A DNA stretch of 64,000 bases from Alphaproteobacteria bacterium (GCA_016861165.1 BOKV01000001.1:62001-126000); one strand, 5' to 3'. Shown: positions 36,788-46,703, numbered from the stretch's first letter. The notes: generated from the letters alone by a model not told the origin. Translations and numbers: made by a program.

Positions 36788-39238
36788 ATGAAGAACGCGA
36801 AGCTTGCCGACTACCGCAGGAAACGCGATTTCGCCCGCACCGGCGAACCGCGCGGCGGCACGCCGGGCGACGCCGGGAATCGCTTCGTCGTCCACAAGCA
36901 CTGGGCCACCGCCGACCACTACGACCTGCGCCTGCAGGTCGGCGACGTGCTGAAATGCTGGGCGGTTCCGAAAGGCCCGTCGCTCGACCCCGACGACAAG
37001 CGGCTGGCGGTCGAGACGGAGGACCACCCGCTCGAATATATCGACTTCGAGGGCGTCATCCCGGCGGGACAATATGGCGGCGGGCCGATGATCGTGTGGG
37101 ACGCCGGGGTATGGGCGCCGATGGGCGATATCGGGGAGAGCCTCACCTCCGGCGCCTTCAAGTTCCGGCTGGCCGGCGAGAAGCTGAAGGGCGGCTGGAT
37201 GCTGGCGCGGCTGAAGCCCAGGGCCGGCGACAGCAAGCGCAACTGGCTGCTCATCAAGGAACGCGACGGCGCCGCCGACGCCACGGCCGACATCCTTGTC
37301 GCGCGGCCGGAGAGCGTCAGCAGCGGCCGGCACATCGAGGAGCTGATCGAAGCCGGCACGCCCGCCCGCGATCGCCAGCGGCCGGCGCCCGGGCGGGTTG
37401 CCGGCGCAGTCAGGGCGCCGATGCCGCCGCGTGTCCTGCCGCAGCTTGCCACCCGCGTCGACCGGCCGCCGCCCGGCGAGGGCTGGCTGCACGAGATCAA
37501 GTTCGACGGCTACCGCACCATGGCGATGATCGAGGGCGGCGGTGCGCGACTGATCACCCGCGGCGGGCTCGACTGGACGCGCCGCTACGGCGATCTGGCG
37601 CCGGCGCTGGCCGCCCTGCCCTGCCGGCAGGCGGTGATCGACGGCGAGATCGTCGTGCCCGACGGGAAGGGCGTGACGAGCTTCGCCGCCCTGCAGCAGG
37701 CGCTGGCGGAAGGCACGGCCGGCCGCCTCGTCTACTACGCCTTCGACCTCGTCCACCTCGACGGCTGGGACTTGCGCGCGGTGGCGCTTGCGAAGCGCAA
37801 GGCGCTGCTGGCGCAACTGCTCGCCGGCCATGTATCGGCACGTTCGGCCGTCCAGTACAGCGACCATGTCGCCGGCGGCGGCGCAGCCATGTACGAGCGC
37901 GCGGCCGAGATGGGCCTGGAAGGCATCGTTTCCAAGCAGGCCAACGCTATCTACGAAGAGGGCCGGTCGCGGTCGTGGCTCAAATCGAAGGCGCTGAAAT
38001 CCGGCGACTTCGTCATCGCCGGGTACACAATTTCGGAGGCCGCCGGGGGGCTCGGCGCGCTGGCGCTGGGCGAATGGGAGGACGGCGAACTGCGCTATCG
38101 CGGCAAGGTCGGCACGGGTTTCGACGCCGGCACGCTGTCGCTGCTGCTCAAACGGCTGCAGCCGCTGCGCGACGAGGCGGCGCGGCTCGACGGCGCGCCC
38201 CGGGACATCATTGCGGTGCGGCCGGTCCTGTCGGCGCATGTCCACTATGCCAACCGCACGGCCGACAACGCGCTGCGCCATGCCGTCTACAAGGGATTGA
38301 GGGAGGCCGAATTGTCGGGCAACCAGGGTGCCGGGCGCAAGCGCCTGATCTCGGACGCCGACCTGGCGGCGATCTGGGTGACCAACCCGACGCGGCGCAT
38401 GTTCGGCAAGTCCGGACCGACCAAGCTGGACGTTGCGGTCTACTATGCGGCGGTGGGCGATTTCATGCTGCCGCACCTCATCGGCCGGCCGGTGTCGCTG
38501 GTGCGTTGCCCGAGCGGGCGGCCGCAGGACTGCTTCTTCCAGCGTCACGCCTTCGCCGGCATGCCGGCGGCGGTCGCCACCTTCGAGACGACGGATTCGG
38601 ACGGCGAGACCAAGCGGTATCTGACGATCGAGGGGGCCAAGGGCTATCTGGCGCTCGCCCAGTTCGGCGTCGTCGAATTCCACGTGTGGGGCACGACCGC
38701 GAAGCGCCTGGAGAAGCCCGACCGCGTGGTCTTCGACCTCGACCCCGGGGAAGGCGTGGCCTGGCGCGAGGTGGTCGAGGCGGCCACCCACATCCGCGGC
38801 GAACTGGAGGCGCTGGGTCTGGCGGCGTTCGTCAAGACATCCGGCGGCAAGGGCGTCCACGTCGTCGTGCCGGTGAAGCCGACGCTTGCCTGGAAGCAGG
38901 TGCACGACCGCACGGGGCAGATCGCCGCGGCGATCGCCGCCGGCGCGCCCGACACCTTCACCACCAACATGGCCAAGCAACAGCGCAAGCGGCGCATCTT
39001 CATCGACTTCCACCGCAACGCGCGCGGCGCCACGGCGGTGGCGCCCTATTCGCTGCGCGCCCGCACCAACCTGCCCGCGTCGACACCGCTTTCCTGGGCG
39101 GATCTCGAATCCATCGACGCTCCGGAGGATTTGAACTACTCTTCCCTTCCGGGGTTGTTAACCGCTTCCGGCGATCCTTGGGCGCTGATCGCGGATTTCG
39201 CCAGGGCGTTGCCGGCCGTCGGCACCGCCAGGAAGTAG
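36788..39238 (+). CDS. ligD: DNA ligase D (PE-Lig-Pol)
   Basis: RFVVHKHWATADHYDLRL (PE), HEIKFDGYRTMAMI (ligase), C-terminal Pol domain (KLDVAVYYAAVGDFMLPHLIGRPVSLVRCPSG). Confidence 0.95.
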   Translation: MKNAKLADYRRKRDFARTGEPRGGTPGDAGNRFVVHKHWATADHYDLRLQVGDVLKCWAVPKGPSLDPDDKRLAVETEDHPLEYIDFEGVIPAGQYGGGPMIVWDAGVWAPMGDIGESLTSGAFKFRLAGEKLKGGWMLARLKPRAGDSKRNWLLIKERDGAADATADILVARPESVSSGRHIEELIEAGTPARDRQRPAPGRVAGAVRAPMPPRVLPQLATRVDRPPPGEGWLHEIKFDGYRTMAMIEGGGARLITRGGLDWTRRYGDLAPALAALPCRQAVIDGEIVVPDGKGVTSFAALQQALAEGTAGRLVYYAFDLVHLDGWDLRAVALAKRKALLAQLLAGHVSARSAVQYSDHVAGGGAAMYERAAEMGLEGIVSKQANAIYEEGRSRSWLKSKALKSGDFVIAGYTISEAAGGLGALALGEWEDGELRYRGKVGTGFDAGTLSLLLKRLQPLRDEAARLDGAPRDIIAVRPVLSAHVHYANRTADNALRHAVYKGLREAELSGNQGAGRKRLISDADLAAIWVTNPTRRMFGKSGPTKLDVAVYYAAVGDFMLPHLIGRPVSLVRCPSGRPQDCFFQRHAFAGMPAAVATFETTDSDGETKRYLTIEGAKGYLALAQFGVVEFHVWGTTAKRLEKPDRVVFDLDPGEGVAWREVVEAATHIRGELEALGLAAFVKTSGGKGVHVVVPVKPTLAWKQVHDRTGQIAAAIAAGAPDTFTTNMAKQQRKRRIFIDFHRNARGATAVAPYSLRARTNLPASTPLSWADLESIDAPEDLNYSSLPGLLTASGDPWALIADFARALPAVGTARK

Positions 39239-39256
39239 TTGCGTAGGAGAACAGTC

Positions 39257-40135
39257 ATGGCGCCAAGAGCAAGCTGGAAGGGCTTCCTCAAGCTGAGCCT
39301 GGTGAGCTGCCCGGTGCGGCTCTATCCGGCGACGAGCACGCGCGACCGCATCACCTTCAACCAGCTGCACAAGGATACCCACAATCGGATCAACATGAAG
39401 CCGGTCGATCCCGAACTGGGCCTCGTCGAGCGCTCCGACCTGGTGCGCGGCTACCAGTACGAGGACAAGCAGTACGTCATCATCGATGATGCCGACCTCG
39501 AAAGCGTGCGGATCGAATCCACCCACACGATGAACATCGAGGCCTTCGTCGACGCCGACGCCGTCGACGTGATCTACCAGGACGCGCCCTATTATCTGGC
39601 GCCGGACGGGGCGATGGCCGAGGAAACCTTCATCGTCCTGCGCGAGGCCATGCGCAAATCGGGCAAGCTGGCGATCGCCAGGCTGGTGCTGTCGAGCCGG
39701 GAACGCGTCATCACCATCGCGCCGCGCGAGACCGGGATGTTCGTCTGCACGTTGCGCAACCCCAACGAGGTGCGCGGCACGGCCGAATATTTCGGCTCGA
39801 TTCCCGTCGGCAATCCCGACCCGGAAATGCTGGAACTGGCCGAGCGGCTGATCGAGCAGAAGGCGACCCGGTTCGATCCCGACAACTACGAGGATCGCTA
39901 CGAGACCGCGCTCATGAACATGATCAAGGAGAAGCTCAAGGGCCACAAGCCGATCGTGGCGGCAGCGCCCGAGCGGGGCAATGTCATCAACCTGATGGAC
40001 GCGTTGAAGGCCAGCCTGTCGCAGGCCAAGCCGCCCGCCGCCAGCAAGACCCGCAAAGAGGCGCGGCCGGCCGCCGAGGCGGCCACGGCCGGCGGCAAGG
40101 GCGCGCCGAAACGACCCGGCCGGAAGAAGGCGTGA
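39257..40135 (+). CDS. ku: NHEJ protein Ku
   Basis: SWKGFLKLSLVSCPVRLYPATSTRDRITFNQLHKDTHNRI; Lys-rich tail; next to ligD. Confidence 0.95.
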   Translation: MAPRASWKGFLKLSLVSCPVRLYPATSTRDRITFNQLHKDTHNRINMKPVDPELGLVERSDLVRGYQYEDKQYVIIDDADLESVRIESTHTMNIEAFVDADAVDVIYQDAPYYLAPDGAMAEETFIVLREAMRKSGKLAIARLVLSSRERVITIAPRETGMFVCTLRNPNEVRGTAEYFGSIPVGNPDPEMLELAERLIEQKATRFDPDNYEDRYETALMNMIKEKLKGHKPIVAAAPERGNVINLMDALKASLSQAKPPAASKTRKEARPAAEAATAGGKGAPKRPGRKKA

Positions 40136-41223
40136 GCGGCGTCGCCGGCATCAGCTTCGGCATCCTCGGGCCGCTCGCGGCCTTCCCCCGTCGGCTCGCC
40201 GCGCGCGAGGTCGCGCGTCAGCACGGACGTCTGCGAAGCGGCGTCACCCGCCGTACCACCGTCGTCGTCTTCGGCCGGCGGCTGCTCGATCGTGTCGGCG
40301 AGGCGGAGATCGCTGGGCGCCACGACGAGCAGCGCCGCGCCGGCCGCGCGGCGATCAGCGAGAACGGCTTCCTGCGGCGGCTTGGCGTGCTGGCGACACC
40401 AGCCGACGGCACGCTTGAACGATCCGCGCTCATTGAGCAGTCGCGGCTGCCGGCGCGCGATTTCGACCTGCTCTGCCTGTTCGACGCTTTCGAACATGAT
40501 TGCGAACCGTTTTCGTTCCGTGACCTCATCCTGGCGAAGAAATATGCCGGGCTGATCGCCGGCGGCGCGAGCTGGGCCGCCATTGCCCGGTCGGTGCACC
40601 GGGCGACCGGCACGGTCGCCTCGTTGACGGCACTGTCGCTTGAACGGCAGGGCCGCGACGCCATCCAGGCGCGCCTCGGCGGAGACTTGAGCGAACTGGA
40701 CGGCCAGCTGCTGCTGCCGATCGGGCGGGCTGGTGACGACGAACTCGAACAATGCTTCGAAGCGGCCGAGGACGCCGAGGCCGAGCAGCGCTTTGACGAC
40801 GCGGCACGGCTGTACGAACGCTGCCTGGCGATCGATCCGGCCGACGCGGTGGCCGCGTTCAACCGCGCCAACTGCCTCACGGCGGCCGGCAGGCGTGCGG
40901 CCGCCCGCAGCGCCTATCTGGAGGCGCTCAAGCTCGATGCCGAATTCGCCGAGGCCTGGTTCAACCTCGCCGGCCTCGACCGCGAGGACGGCCGCACGGA
41001 GACCGCCCGCCGCCACCTTGAGCGGGCGATCGGCGTCGATGCCGACTATGCCGACGCCGTCTACAACCTCGCCACGCTCGAATTCGATGCCGGCGGACTG
41101 GCGCGGGCGCGGGTCTTGTGGGCGCGTTATCTGGAACTGGACACCGGTTCCGACTGGGCCCGCAATGCGGCGCGCGGCATCCGCTTTGTCGACCTCGAAC
41201 TGGCGCAGCGCAGCGCCGGCTGA
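40132..41223 (+). CDS. BRCT-like / HTH-like / TPR protein, co-operonic with ku
   Basis: GTG start overlaps ku stop (GTGA); N-terminal FGILGPLAAFPRRLAAREVARQHGRLRSGVTRRTTVVVFGRRLLD, then TPRs. Confidence 0.7.
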   Translation: MSGVAGISFGILGPLAAFPRRLAAREVARQHGRLRSGVTRRTTVVVFGRRLLDRVGEAEIAGRHDEQRRAGRAAISENGFLRRLGVLATPADGTLERSALIEQSRLPARDFDLLCLFDAFEHDCEPFSFRDLILAKKYAGLIAGGASWAAIARSVHRATGTVASLTALSLERQGRDAIQARLGGDLSELDGQLLLPIGRAGDDELEQCFEAAEDAEAEQRFDDAARLYERCLAIDPADAVAAFNRANCLTAAGRRAAARSAYLEALKLDAEFAEAWFNLAGLDREDGRTETARRHLERAIGVDADYADAVYNLATLEFDAGGLARARVLWARYLELDTGSDWARNAARGIRFVDLELAQRSAG

Positions 41224-41225
41224 AG

Positions 41226-41873
41226 ATGGGCGGCCGCTTCATCGTCGACGGACCGGCGCACGCGCCAGCGACCATCCTGCTGGCCCACGGCGCCGGTGCG
41301 CCGATGGATTCGGCGGCGATGAACGCGGCCGCGGGGGCCCTGGCCGACGCCGGCCTGCGCGTCGCCCGCTTCGAGTTCGCCTACATGGCCGGCCGGCGCG
41401 GCGCAGGCGAGCGCAAGCCGCCGCCACGCGCCGAGACGCTGATGCCGGAATACGAGGCCGCTATCGACGATCTGCGCCCCGACGGCCCGCTCGTCATCGG
41501 CGGCAAGTCGATGGGCGGACGCGTCGCCAGCATGATCGCCGACCGCATGCTCGATCAGGGGCGGATTCGCGGCCTCCTCTGTCTCGGCTATCCCTTTCAC
41601 CCGCCGGCCAGTCCGACGCGGCTGCGCACCGGCCACCTCGCGCATCTGCGGACGCCGGCGCTGATCTGCCAGGGCACGCGCGACCCGTTCGGCACCCGCG
41701 CCGAGGTCGCCTTCTATGCGCTGTCGCCGGCGATCGAATTGCTCTGGCTCGAGGACGGCGACCACGACCTGAGGCCGCGCAAGTCGGATTCCGGCTTTTC
41801 GGCGGCCGACCACCTGCGCACCATGGCGGCAACCGCCGCCGCCTGGGTCGACCGGATCGCACCGCCGCGATGA
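41226..41873 (+). CDS. Alpha/beta hydrolase (KANL3/Tex30-like)
   Basis: ILLAHGAGAPMDSAAM; VIGGKSMGGRVASMIADR. Confidence 0.85.
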   Translation: MGGRFIVDGPAHAPATILLAHGAGAPMDSAAMNAAAGALADAGLRVARFEFAYMAGRRGAGERKPPPRAETLMPEYEAAIDDLRPDGPLVIGGKSMGGRVASMIADRMLDQGRIRGLLCLGYPFHPPASPTRLRTGHLAHLRTPALICQGTRDPFGTRAEVAFYALSPAIELLWLEDGDHDLRPRKSDSGFSAADHLRTMAATAAAWVDRIAPPR

Positions 41874-42709
41874 AGATCGCCACCTACAACGTCAACGGCG
41901 TCAACCGGCGGCTCGCCAACATCCTCGACTGGTTCGCCAGGGCCGAACCCGACATCGCCTGCCTGCAGGAACTCAAGGCCACCGACCGGCAGTTCCCCCG
42001 GTCGGCCTTCGAGGCGGCGGGCTATGACGCGGTCTGGCGCGGCCAGTCTGCCTGGAACGGCGTCGCCATCCTGTCGCGGATTGGCGAACCGGTGCTGACC
42101 CGCACGGAGCTGCCGGGCGACACGGAGGACGGGCAGGCCCGCTACATCGAGGCGGCGGTGGCCGGCATCCTCGTCGCCTCGTTCTACGCGCCGAACGGCA
42201 ACCCGCAACCCGGACCGAAATTCGACTACAAGATCGCCTGGAACGAGCGGCTGATCGAGCACGCGCGGTCGCTGTTCGCCGCCGGCGTGCCGGTGGTGCT
42301 GGCGGGCGACTACAACATCGTGCCGGAGCCGCGCGACATCTATGCGACGCGATCCTATGACGACAACGCGCTCGTACAGCCGCAGAGCCGCGCCGCATTC
42401 GCGCGGCTGCGCGAGCAGGGCTGGGTCGACGCGTTGCGCCAATGCCATCCGGACGAGACGCTCTACACCTTCTGGGATTACAAAAGGAACCGCTGGCAGC
42501 GCGACGCCGGCCTGCGCCTCGACCACCTCCTGCTCAGCGCCGCGACCGCGCCGCGCCTCATTGGCGCCGGTGTCGACCGCGACGAGCGCGGGCGCGACGG
42601 TGCCAGCGATCACGCCCCTGTCTGGATCGAACTGAAGGACGAGCCTTCCTGCCGGCTGGAGAGAGCCGGCGGAGGCCAGGCAACACGGCCTCGGGCAAAG
42701 CAATCTTAA
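41870..42709 (+). CDS. xth: Exodeoxyribonuclease III
   Basis: MKIATYNVNGVNRRLANILDWFARAEPDIACLQELKATDRQFP; GDYNIVPEPRDI; SDHAPVWIEL. Confidence 0.93.
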   Translation: MKIATYNVNGVNRRLANILDWFARAEPDIACLQELKATDRQFPRSAFEAAGYDAVWRGQSAWNGVAILSRIGEPVLTRTELPGDTEDGQARYIEAAVAGILVASFYAPNGNPQPGPKFDYKIAWNERLIEHARSLFAAGVPVVLAGDYNIVPEPRDIYATRSYDDNALVQPQSRAAFARLREQGWVDALRQCHPDETLYTFWDYKRNRWQRDAGLRLDHLLLSAATAPRLIGAGVDRDERGRDGASDHAPVWIELKDEPSCRLERAGGGQATRPRAKQS

Positions 42710-42772
42710 CACATCGCCGCTTACCATTGGGACCGACGGAAACGCCGCCTTGGCGGCCGGATACGGTCCTGC

Positions 42773-44716
42773 ATGACAGCTCCCGACGACAAGCCCGCAA
42801 ACAGCGCCATTTCGGCCGTGACCGGCGAGTTTCGGGACCGTGAGGCCGAACGCCGCTTCCGTCACGACCATATGGGCGAGACCATCGCCCAGGCGCGGTT
42901 TCTGTTCGGGCTCGGCGCCGTCGTCAGCGGCGTCTTTCTCGCCGCCAATCTGGCGCTGACCGAAGCCGCGCTGGCGCCGGTGATCCTTGCCCGCGGCGCC
43001 GTCGCCGCCGCTTCGCTTATCGGACTGCTGCTTGTCTCCAGGCTGGCCGAACGGTGGGTGCAGCCCCTCATCATCGGCTGGGCCGGGACGGTGATCCTCG
43101 CTTCGGCATTCCTGCAGACGGTTCAGCCGGCGATCGGCGAAGTCGCCGTCTTCCTCGTGCCGGCGCTGGTCTATCTGGTGATGCCGACCATGTTTGCGGC
43201 GACCGTCGCCATGGCGCTCGCTGGTTCCGTGGTGATGTTCGCCACCCATGCCGGCTGGGACGCGCTCACCGGCGCCGAACTCAGGATCGCGGTGGCGCTG
43301 GTCCTGACCAACGCGTTGTTCGGCGTCCTCAAGAGCCGATCCGGCCGGCTGCTCAGGAAGACCTGGTGCGTGGCCGCCAGCCACCGCCAGACCCTGGCCG
43401 AACTGAAGACCAGCCGCGACATGCTGGAACAGACCTTCATGGCGGTGCCGACGCCGCTGGTGATCACGGCGCTCGACAACGGCCGCATCATCAAGGTCAA
43501 CGAGGCGGCCGAGCATTTCAACGGCATTCCAGCAGCCGAACTGATCGGCCGCAGCTCCGTCGAGTTCTACGCCGACCCGGGCGATCGCGCCGTCCTGACC
43601 AACCGGCTGCGCGCCGAAGGGGTCGTGCGCGGGTTCCGCACCAACGTCAGGATGCAGGACGGCGGCGAGCGGGCGGTGCTGGTCTCGGCCGGACGCATCG
43701 GCACGGCGGCCGATGCGACCATCGTCACCAACATCATCGACATCACCGAGATCGAGAAGCGCGAACGCCGGCTGATCGCGGCCAAGTCGGAATACCAGGC
43801 GCTGTTCGAGAATTCGGTCGTCGGCATCTATCGCTCGACGCCCGGCGGCAAGATGCTGCGCGCCAACCCCGCCCTGGTGCGGTTCAATGGCTACAGCACC
43901 GAATCGGAACTGATCGCCGCCGTCGACGACATCGCCGCCGAATGGTACGTGCAGCCCGGTCGGCGCGAGCAGTGGCTGCAGCTCATGCGCGAGCACGGCC
44001 GGGTGACCGATTTCGTCTCGGAGGTCTACCGCCACCGCACGCGCGAGCGCGTATGGATTTCGGAGAACAGCTGGACCGTCTATGGCGACGACGGCGAGAC
44101 GCTGTATTTCGAGGGCACGCTGATCGAAGCGACCGACCGCAAGCGGGCCGAGGCGGAATACCAGCACATGGCCAGCCACGACCAGCTCACCAATCTGGCC
44201 AATCGCTGGCTGCTGATGGAGCGGCTGCAGCAGGCCGGCGCATGGGTGCAGCGCCACGGCGGACGCTTCGCCGTGCTGTGCGTCGACCTCGACCGGTTCA
44301 AGCCGGTCAACGACGCCTTCGGCCACGCCACCGGCGACCTGATGCTGCAGGAGGCGGCGCGCCGGCTGAGATCGGTGTGCCGGGCCGAGGATACGGTGGC
44401 GCGCATCGGCGGCGACGAGTTCGCCGTGCTGTCGACCAGCTTCGCCGAGCCGCGCGACCTTGCCGTCACCGCCCAGCGCATTCTCGACGTCCTGGCGGTG
44501 CCGTTCGTCCTCGACGGGCCGCGCGCGGTCATTGGCGCCAGTATCGGCATCGCCATCGCGCCGTCCGACGCGATCGAGGCCAAGGACCTGCTCGCCCGCG
44601 CCGACGAGGCGCTCTATCTGGCGAAGGCAGACGGCCGCAACTGCTACCGCTTCGCCGACCCGTCGCTGGAAAATGTCCGCATGGACCCCCTTCCACAGGT
44701 CGCCGCCGGAAGCTGA
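42773..44716 (+). CDS. Membrane PAS-PAS-GGDEF diguanylate cyclase
   Basis: N-terminal hydrophobic helices, two PAS regions, VDLDRFKPVNDAFGHATGDLML..ARIGGDEFAVLS. Confidence 0.92.
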   Translation: MTAPDDKPANSAISAVTGEFRDREAERRFRHDHMGETIAQARFLFGLGAVVSGVFLAANLALTEAALAPVILARGAVAAASLIGLLLVSRLAERWVQPLIIGWAGTVILASAFLQTVQPAIGEVAVFLVPALVYLVMPTMFAATVAMALAGSVVMFATHAGWDALTGAELRIAVALVLTNALFGVLKSRSGRLLRKTWCVAASHRQTLAELKTSRDMLEQTFMAVPTPLVITALDNGRIIKVNEAAEHFNGIPAAELIGRSSVEFYADPGDRAVLTNRLRAEGVVRGFRTNVRMQDGGERAVLVSAGRIGTAADATIVTNIIDITEIEKRERRLIAAKSEYQALFENSVVGIYRSTPGGKMLRANPALVRFNGYSTESELIAAVDDIAAEWYVQPGRREQWLQLMREHGRVTDFVSEVYRHRTRERVWISENSWTVYGDDGETLYFEGTLIEATDRKRAEAEYQHMASHDQLTNLANRWLLMERLQQAGAWVQRHGGRFAVLCVDLDRFKPVNDAFGHATGDLMLQEAARRLRSVCRAEDTVARIGGDEFAVLSTSFAEPRDLAVTAQRILDVLAVPFVLDGPRAVIGASIGIAIAPSDAIEAKDLLARADEALYLAKADGRNCYRFADPSLENVRMDPLPQVAAGS

Positions 44717-45373
44717 TCACCAGTCGCAGGCGGCGCGCAGGCGCGCCAGGTCCGACTTCAACCCGCCAAGATCGAAATCGGCGCGCAGATCGGTGCCGTC
44801 GGCGGCGATCGCCGACACCCTGAGCAGGCGTGCCGAGGCCAGCCGCTTGAGCAGCGGCACCGAGCGGTAGCCCTGCCATACTCCCATCACGGCATGGTCG
44901 ATACCGCGCTCCAGTTCGAGGATCGCTTCCTCGCCGTCATCGATGGCGTAGACGAATTCGCGCTGCGGCCCGCGATTGCCCATCTCGCGTCCGGGAAAGG
45001 TAAAATAGAGGCTGGTGTTGCCGTCGCGGCAACGCACGGTCAGCCGGGCGGTGGTTCCCGTCGGCAGACCGCCGGCGCGCAAGACGACAGACCCGGCATG
45101 GACATGCGGGGCCGGCGCGCTGCCGCCAGGCGTCGCATCCTCTGTCCCGTCACCGGCCCGCGGCGTCGCCGGGCGTGCGAACAGCCCGCTCATGTCGGTT
45201 GCAGGCGGCGCATCGGCGCCGGCCCGCGCGCAGGCGCCGAGGACGAAGAACGGCACCGTGCCCGAACAGGCCGGCGCGGCCACGGCGCGTGGAACCGCGC
45301 ACGCCATCAGCAGCACCGCGAGGATGACGGCCGGACGGATGCGCGGGTCGCGACGACGCCAGCCGGGCATCAA
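44717..45373 (-). CDS. Secreted VasI/TagO-like domain protein
   Basis: Signal peptide; VRCRDGNTSLYFTFPGREMG..HAVMGVWQGYRSVPLLKRL..ADFDLGGLKSDLARLRAACDW. Confidence 0.55.
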   Translation of the reverse strand: MMPGWRRRDPRIRPAVILAVLLMACAVPRAVAAPACSGTVPFFVLGACARAGADAPPATDMSGLFARPATPRAGDGTEDATPGGSAPAPHVHAGSVVLRAGGLPTGTTARLTVRCRDGNTSLYFTFPGREMGNRGPQREFVYAIDDGEEAILELERGIDHAVMGVWQGYRSVPLLKRLASARLLRVSAIAADGTDLRADFDLGGLKSDLARLRAACDW

Positions 45374-45831
45374 TATCTGCGCATCTGCATGTCGCGGACT
45401 TCGTCCTTGGTCATGAAGTCCAGCATGCGCAGCTTGATGTCCTCGACAAGATCGGGGTACTTGCCGTTGATCCGCTGCCTGATCTCGTTCTTGGTCTTCT
45501 CGATGTCCAGCTTGTCGAGCTGGAAGATGTCGAATTCGCGATCGGAAAACAGCGCCTCGAACACGCCGTCGCGGATCTGGTAGTCGACCGGGAAAGGCAG
45601 CGTGCCGACCACGTCGGAGGACAGCGTGAACGCCGCGCTGATCAGCAGGTAGCCGCGGATTTCATTGTTGCGGATGATCGGGATCGAGGTCGTGTCGAGC
45701 GTGAAGACCTCGAGCCGCTTCGCCGCCACCGGCTCGTCCTTGCCCGAAGGCGCGCTCGCCAGCGAGAAGTAGTAGGTCGAGCCGGCGACCAGCAGGACGC
45801 CCCAGAAGGCGATCGCGGCCGCCTTGATCAT
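45370..45831 (-). CDS. Hypothetical single-TM protein of flagellar cluster (FliL-like?)
   Basis: N-terminal TM, ~150 aa, KLDIEKTKNEIRQRINGKYPDLVEDIKLRMLDFMTKDEVRDMQMRRY. Confidence 0.45.
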   Translation of the reverse strand: MIKAAAIAFWGVLLVAGSTYYFSLASAPSGKDEPVAAKRLEVFTLDTTSIPIIRNNEIRGYLLISAAFTLSSDVVGTLPFPVDYQIRDGVFEALFSDREFDIFQLDKLDIEKTKNEIRQRINGKYPDLVEDIKLRMLDFMTKDEVRDMQMRRY

Positions 45832-46247
45832 CGCCCGCCCCGCGCCGCGATGCTGTAGGTGCCGTCCGACTGAGCGTCGCGGATTTCCTCCGAGATCAGC
45901 TCGGCGATCTCGCGGATCGCCTCCATGCGATGGCGCAGCATGCGGGCATTCTCGTCGAGCTTGCGGCGGGTGGCGACCAGCTTGTCGCCGACGCCGGGCG
46001 GCAGGCTCGCCGCCTTGTGGGCGGCAGCCAGCCGGTCGAGCTGCATCAGGAGTTGCAGCTTCTGGCGGGTCAGTCCGGCGAAATCGGCCTGACTGGCATG
46101 GCTCAGCGCCGTTTGCTCGGTGTCGAGCACGCTCATCAGGCCGTTCAGAACCTTGTCGAAGCCATGCGGCTCCGCGGGCAGCGGCCGGCGCTCGCCCGAC
46201 GGCGGGTGGCCGCCGCCATAGCCGGAGTCGGAACCCGTCAGCTGCAC
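45828..46247 (-). CDS. FlgN-like flagellar chaperone
   Basis: ~140 aa helical; LMSVLDTEQTALSHASQADFAGLTRQKLQLLMQLDRL. Confidence 0.5.
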   Translation of the reverse strand: MQLTGSDSGYGGGHPPSGERRPLPAEPHGFDKVLNGLMSVLDTEQTALSHASQADFAGLTRQKLQLLMQLDRLAAAHKAASLPPGVGDKLVATRRKLDENARMLRHRMEAIREIAELISEEIRDAQSDGTYSIAARGGR

Positions 46248-46292
46248 GTTCTAGACTCGTTCGTCACGGTGTTCTCCGGGCTGCCGCCGTCC

Positions 46293-46703
46293 TCAAAGGG
46301 GATCGAACTGGTGAGGCTGGACCACCGGCGGCGGCGGACCGGCCAGTGTCGCGGCGATGCCGATGCCGCCGCGGGCGGCGATCTGCTGAGCGATGGCGTC
46401 GGCGAAGAGCGAGCTGTAGGTCGACATCGCGGTTCCCTCGCCGAAGACGCTCTCGCCTCCGGCATTCATCATCGCCGCGATCAGTTGCGACAGCACCATG
46501 GCCTCGAACTTGCGGTGGACGGACGCCGCGGGATCGGCCGGTTTGGCGACGCCCTTGGCGGGGCCGTCGCGCAGCGCCGTCTCGAAGGACAGCGCCTGCG
46601 CCGTTCGGCCACCCGTCGCCGCCTTGAGGCGCGCCAGCGCGACATCGAGGCCCGATATCGCGGAGCCCTCAACTGCGACTGCTGGCGCGACCGCTGCGGT
46701 CAT
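46293..46703 (-). CDS. Flagellar rod-binding (FlgJ N-terminal-like) protein
   Basis: FEAMVLSQLIAAMMNAGGESVFGEGTAMSTYSSLFADAIAQQIAARGGIGIA. Confidence 0.85.
   Translation of the reverse strand: MTAAVAPAVAVEGSAISGLDVALARLKAATGGRTAQALSFETALRDGPAKGVAKPADPAASVHRKFEAMVLSQLIAAMMNAGGESVFGEGTAMSTYSSLFADAIAQQIAARGGIGIAATLAGPPPPVVQPHQFDPL

Noticed and set aside
36149-39013. 954-aa minus-strand ORF antisense to the ACS/GNAT fusion and ligD
   Set aside because: GC-driven open frame; the opposite strand carries clear LigD and ACS/GNAT motifs
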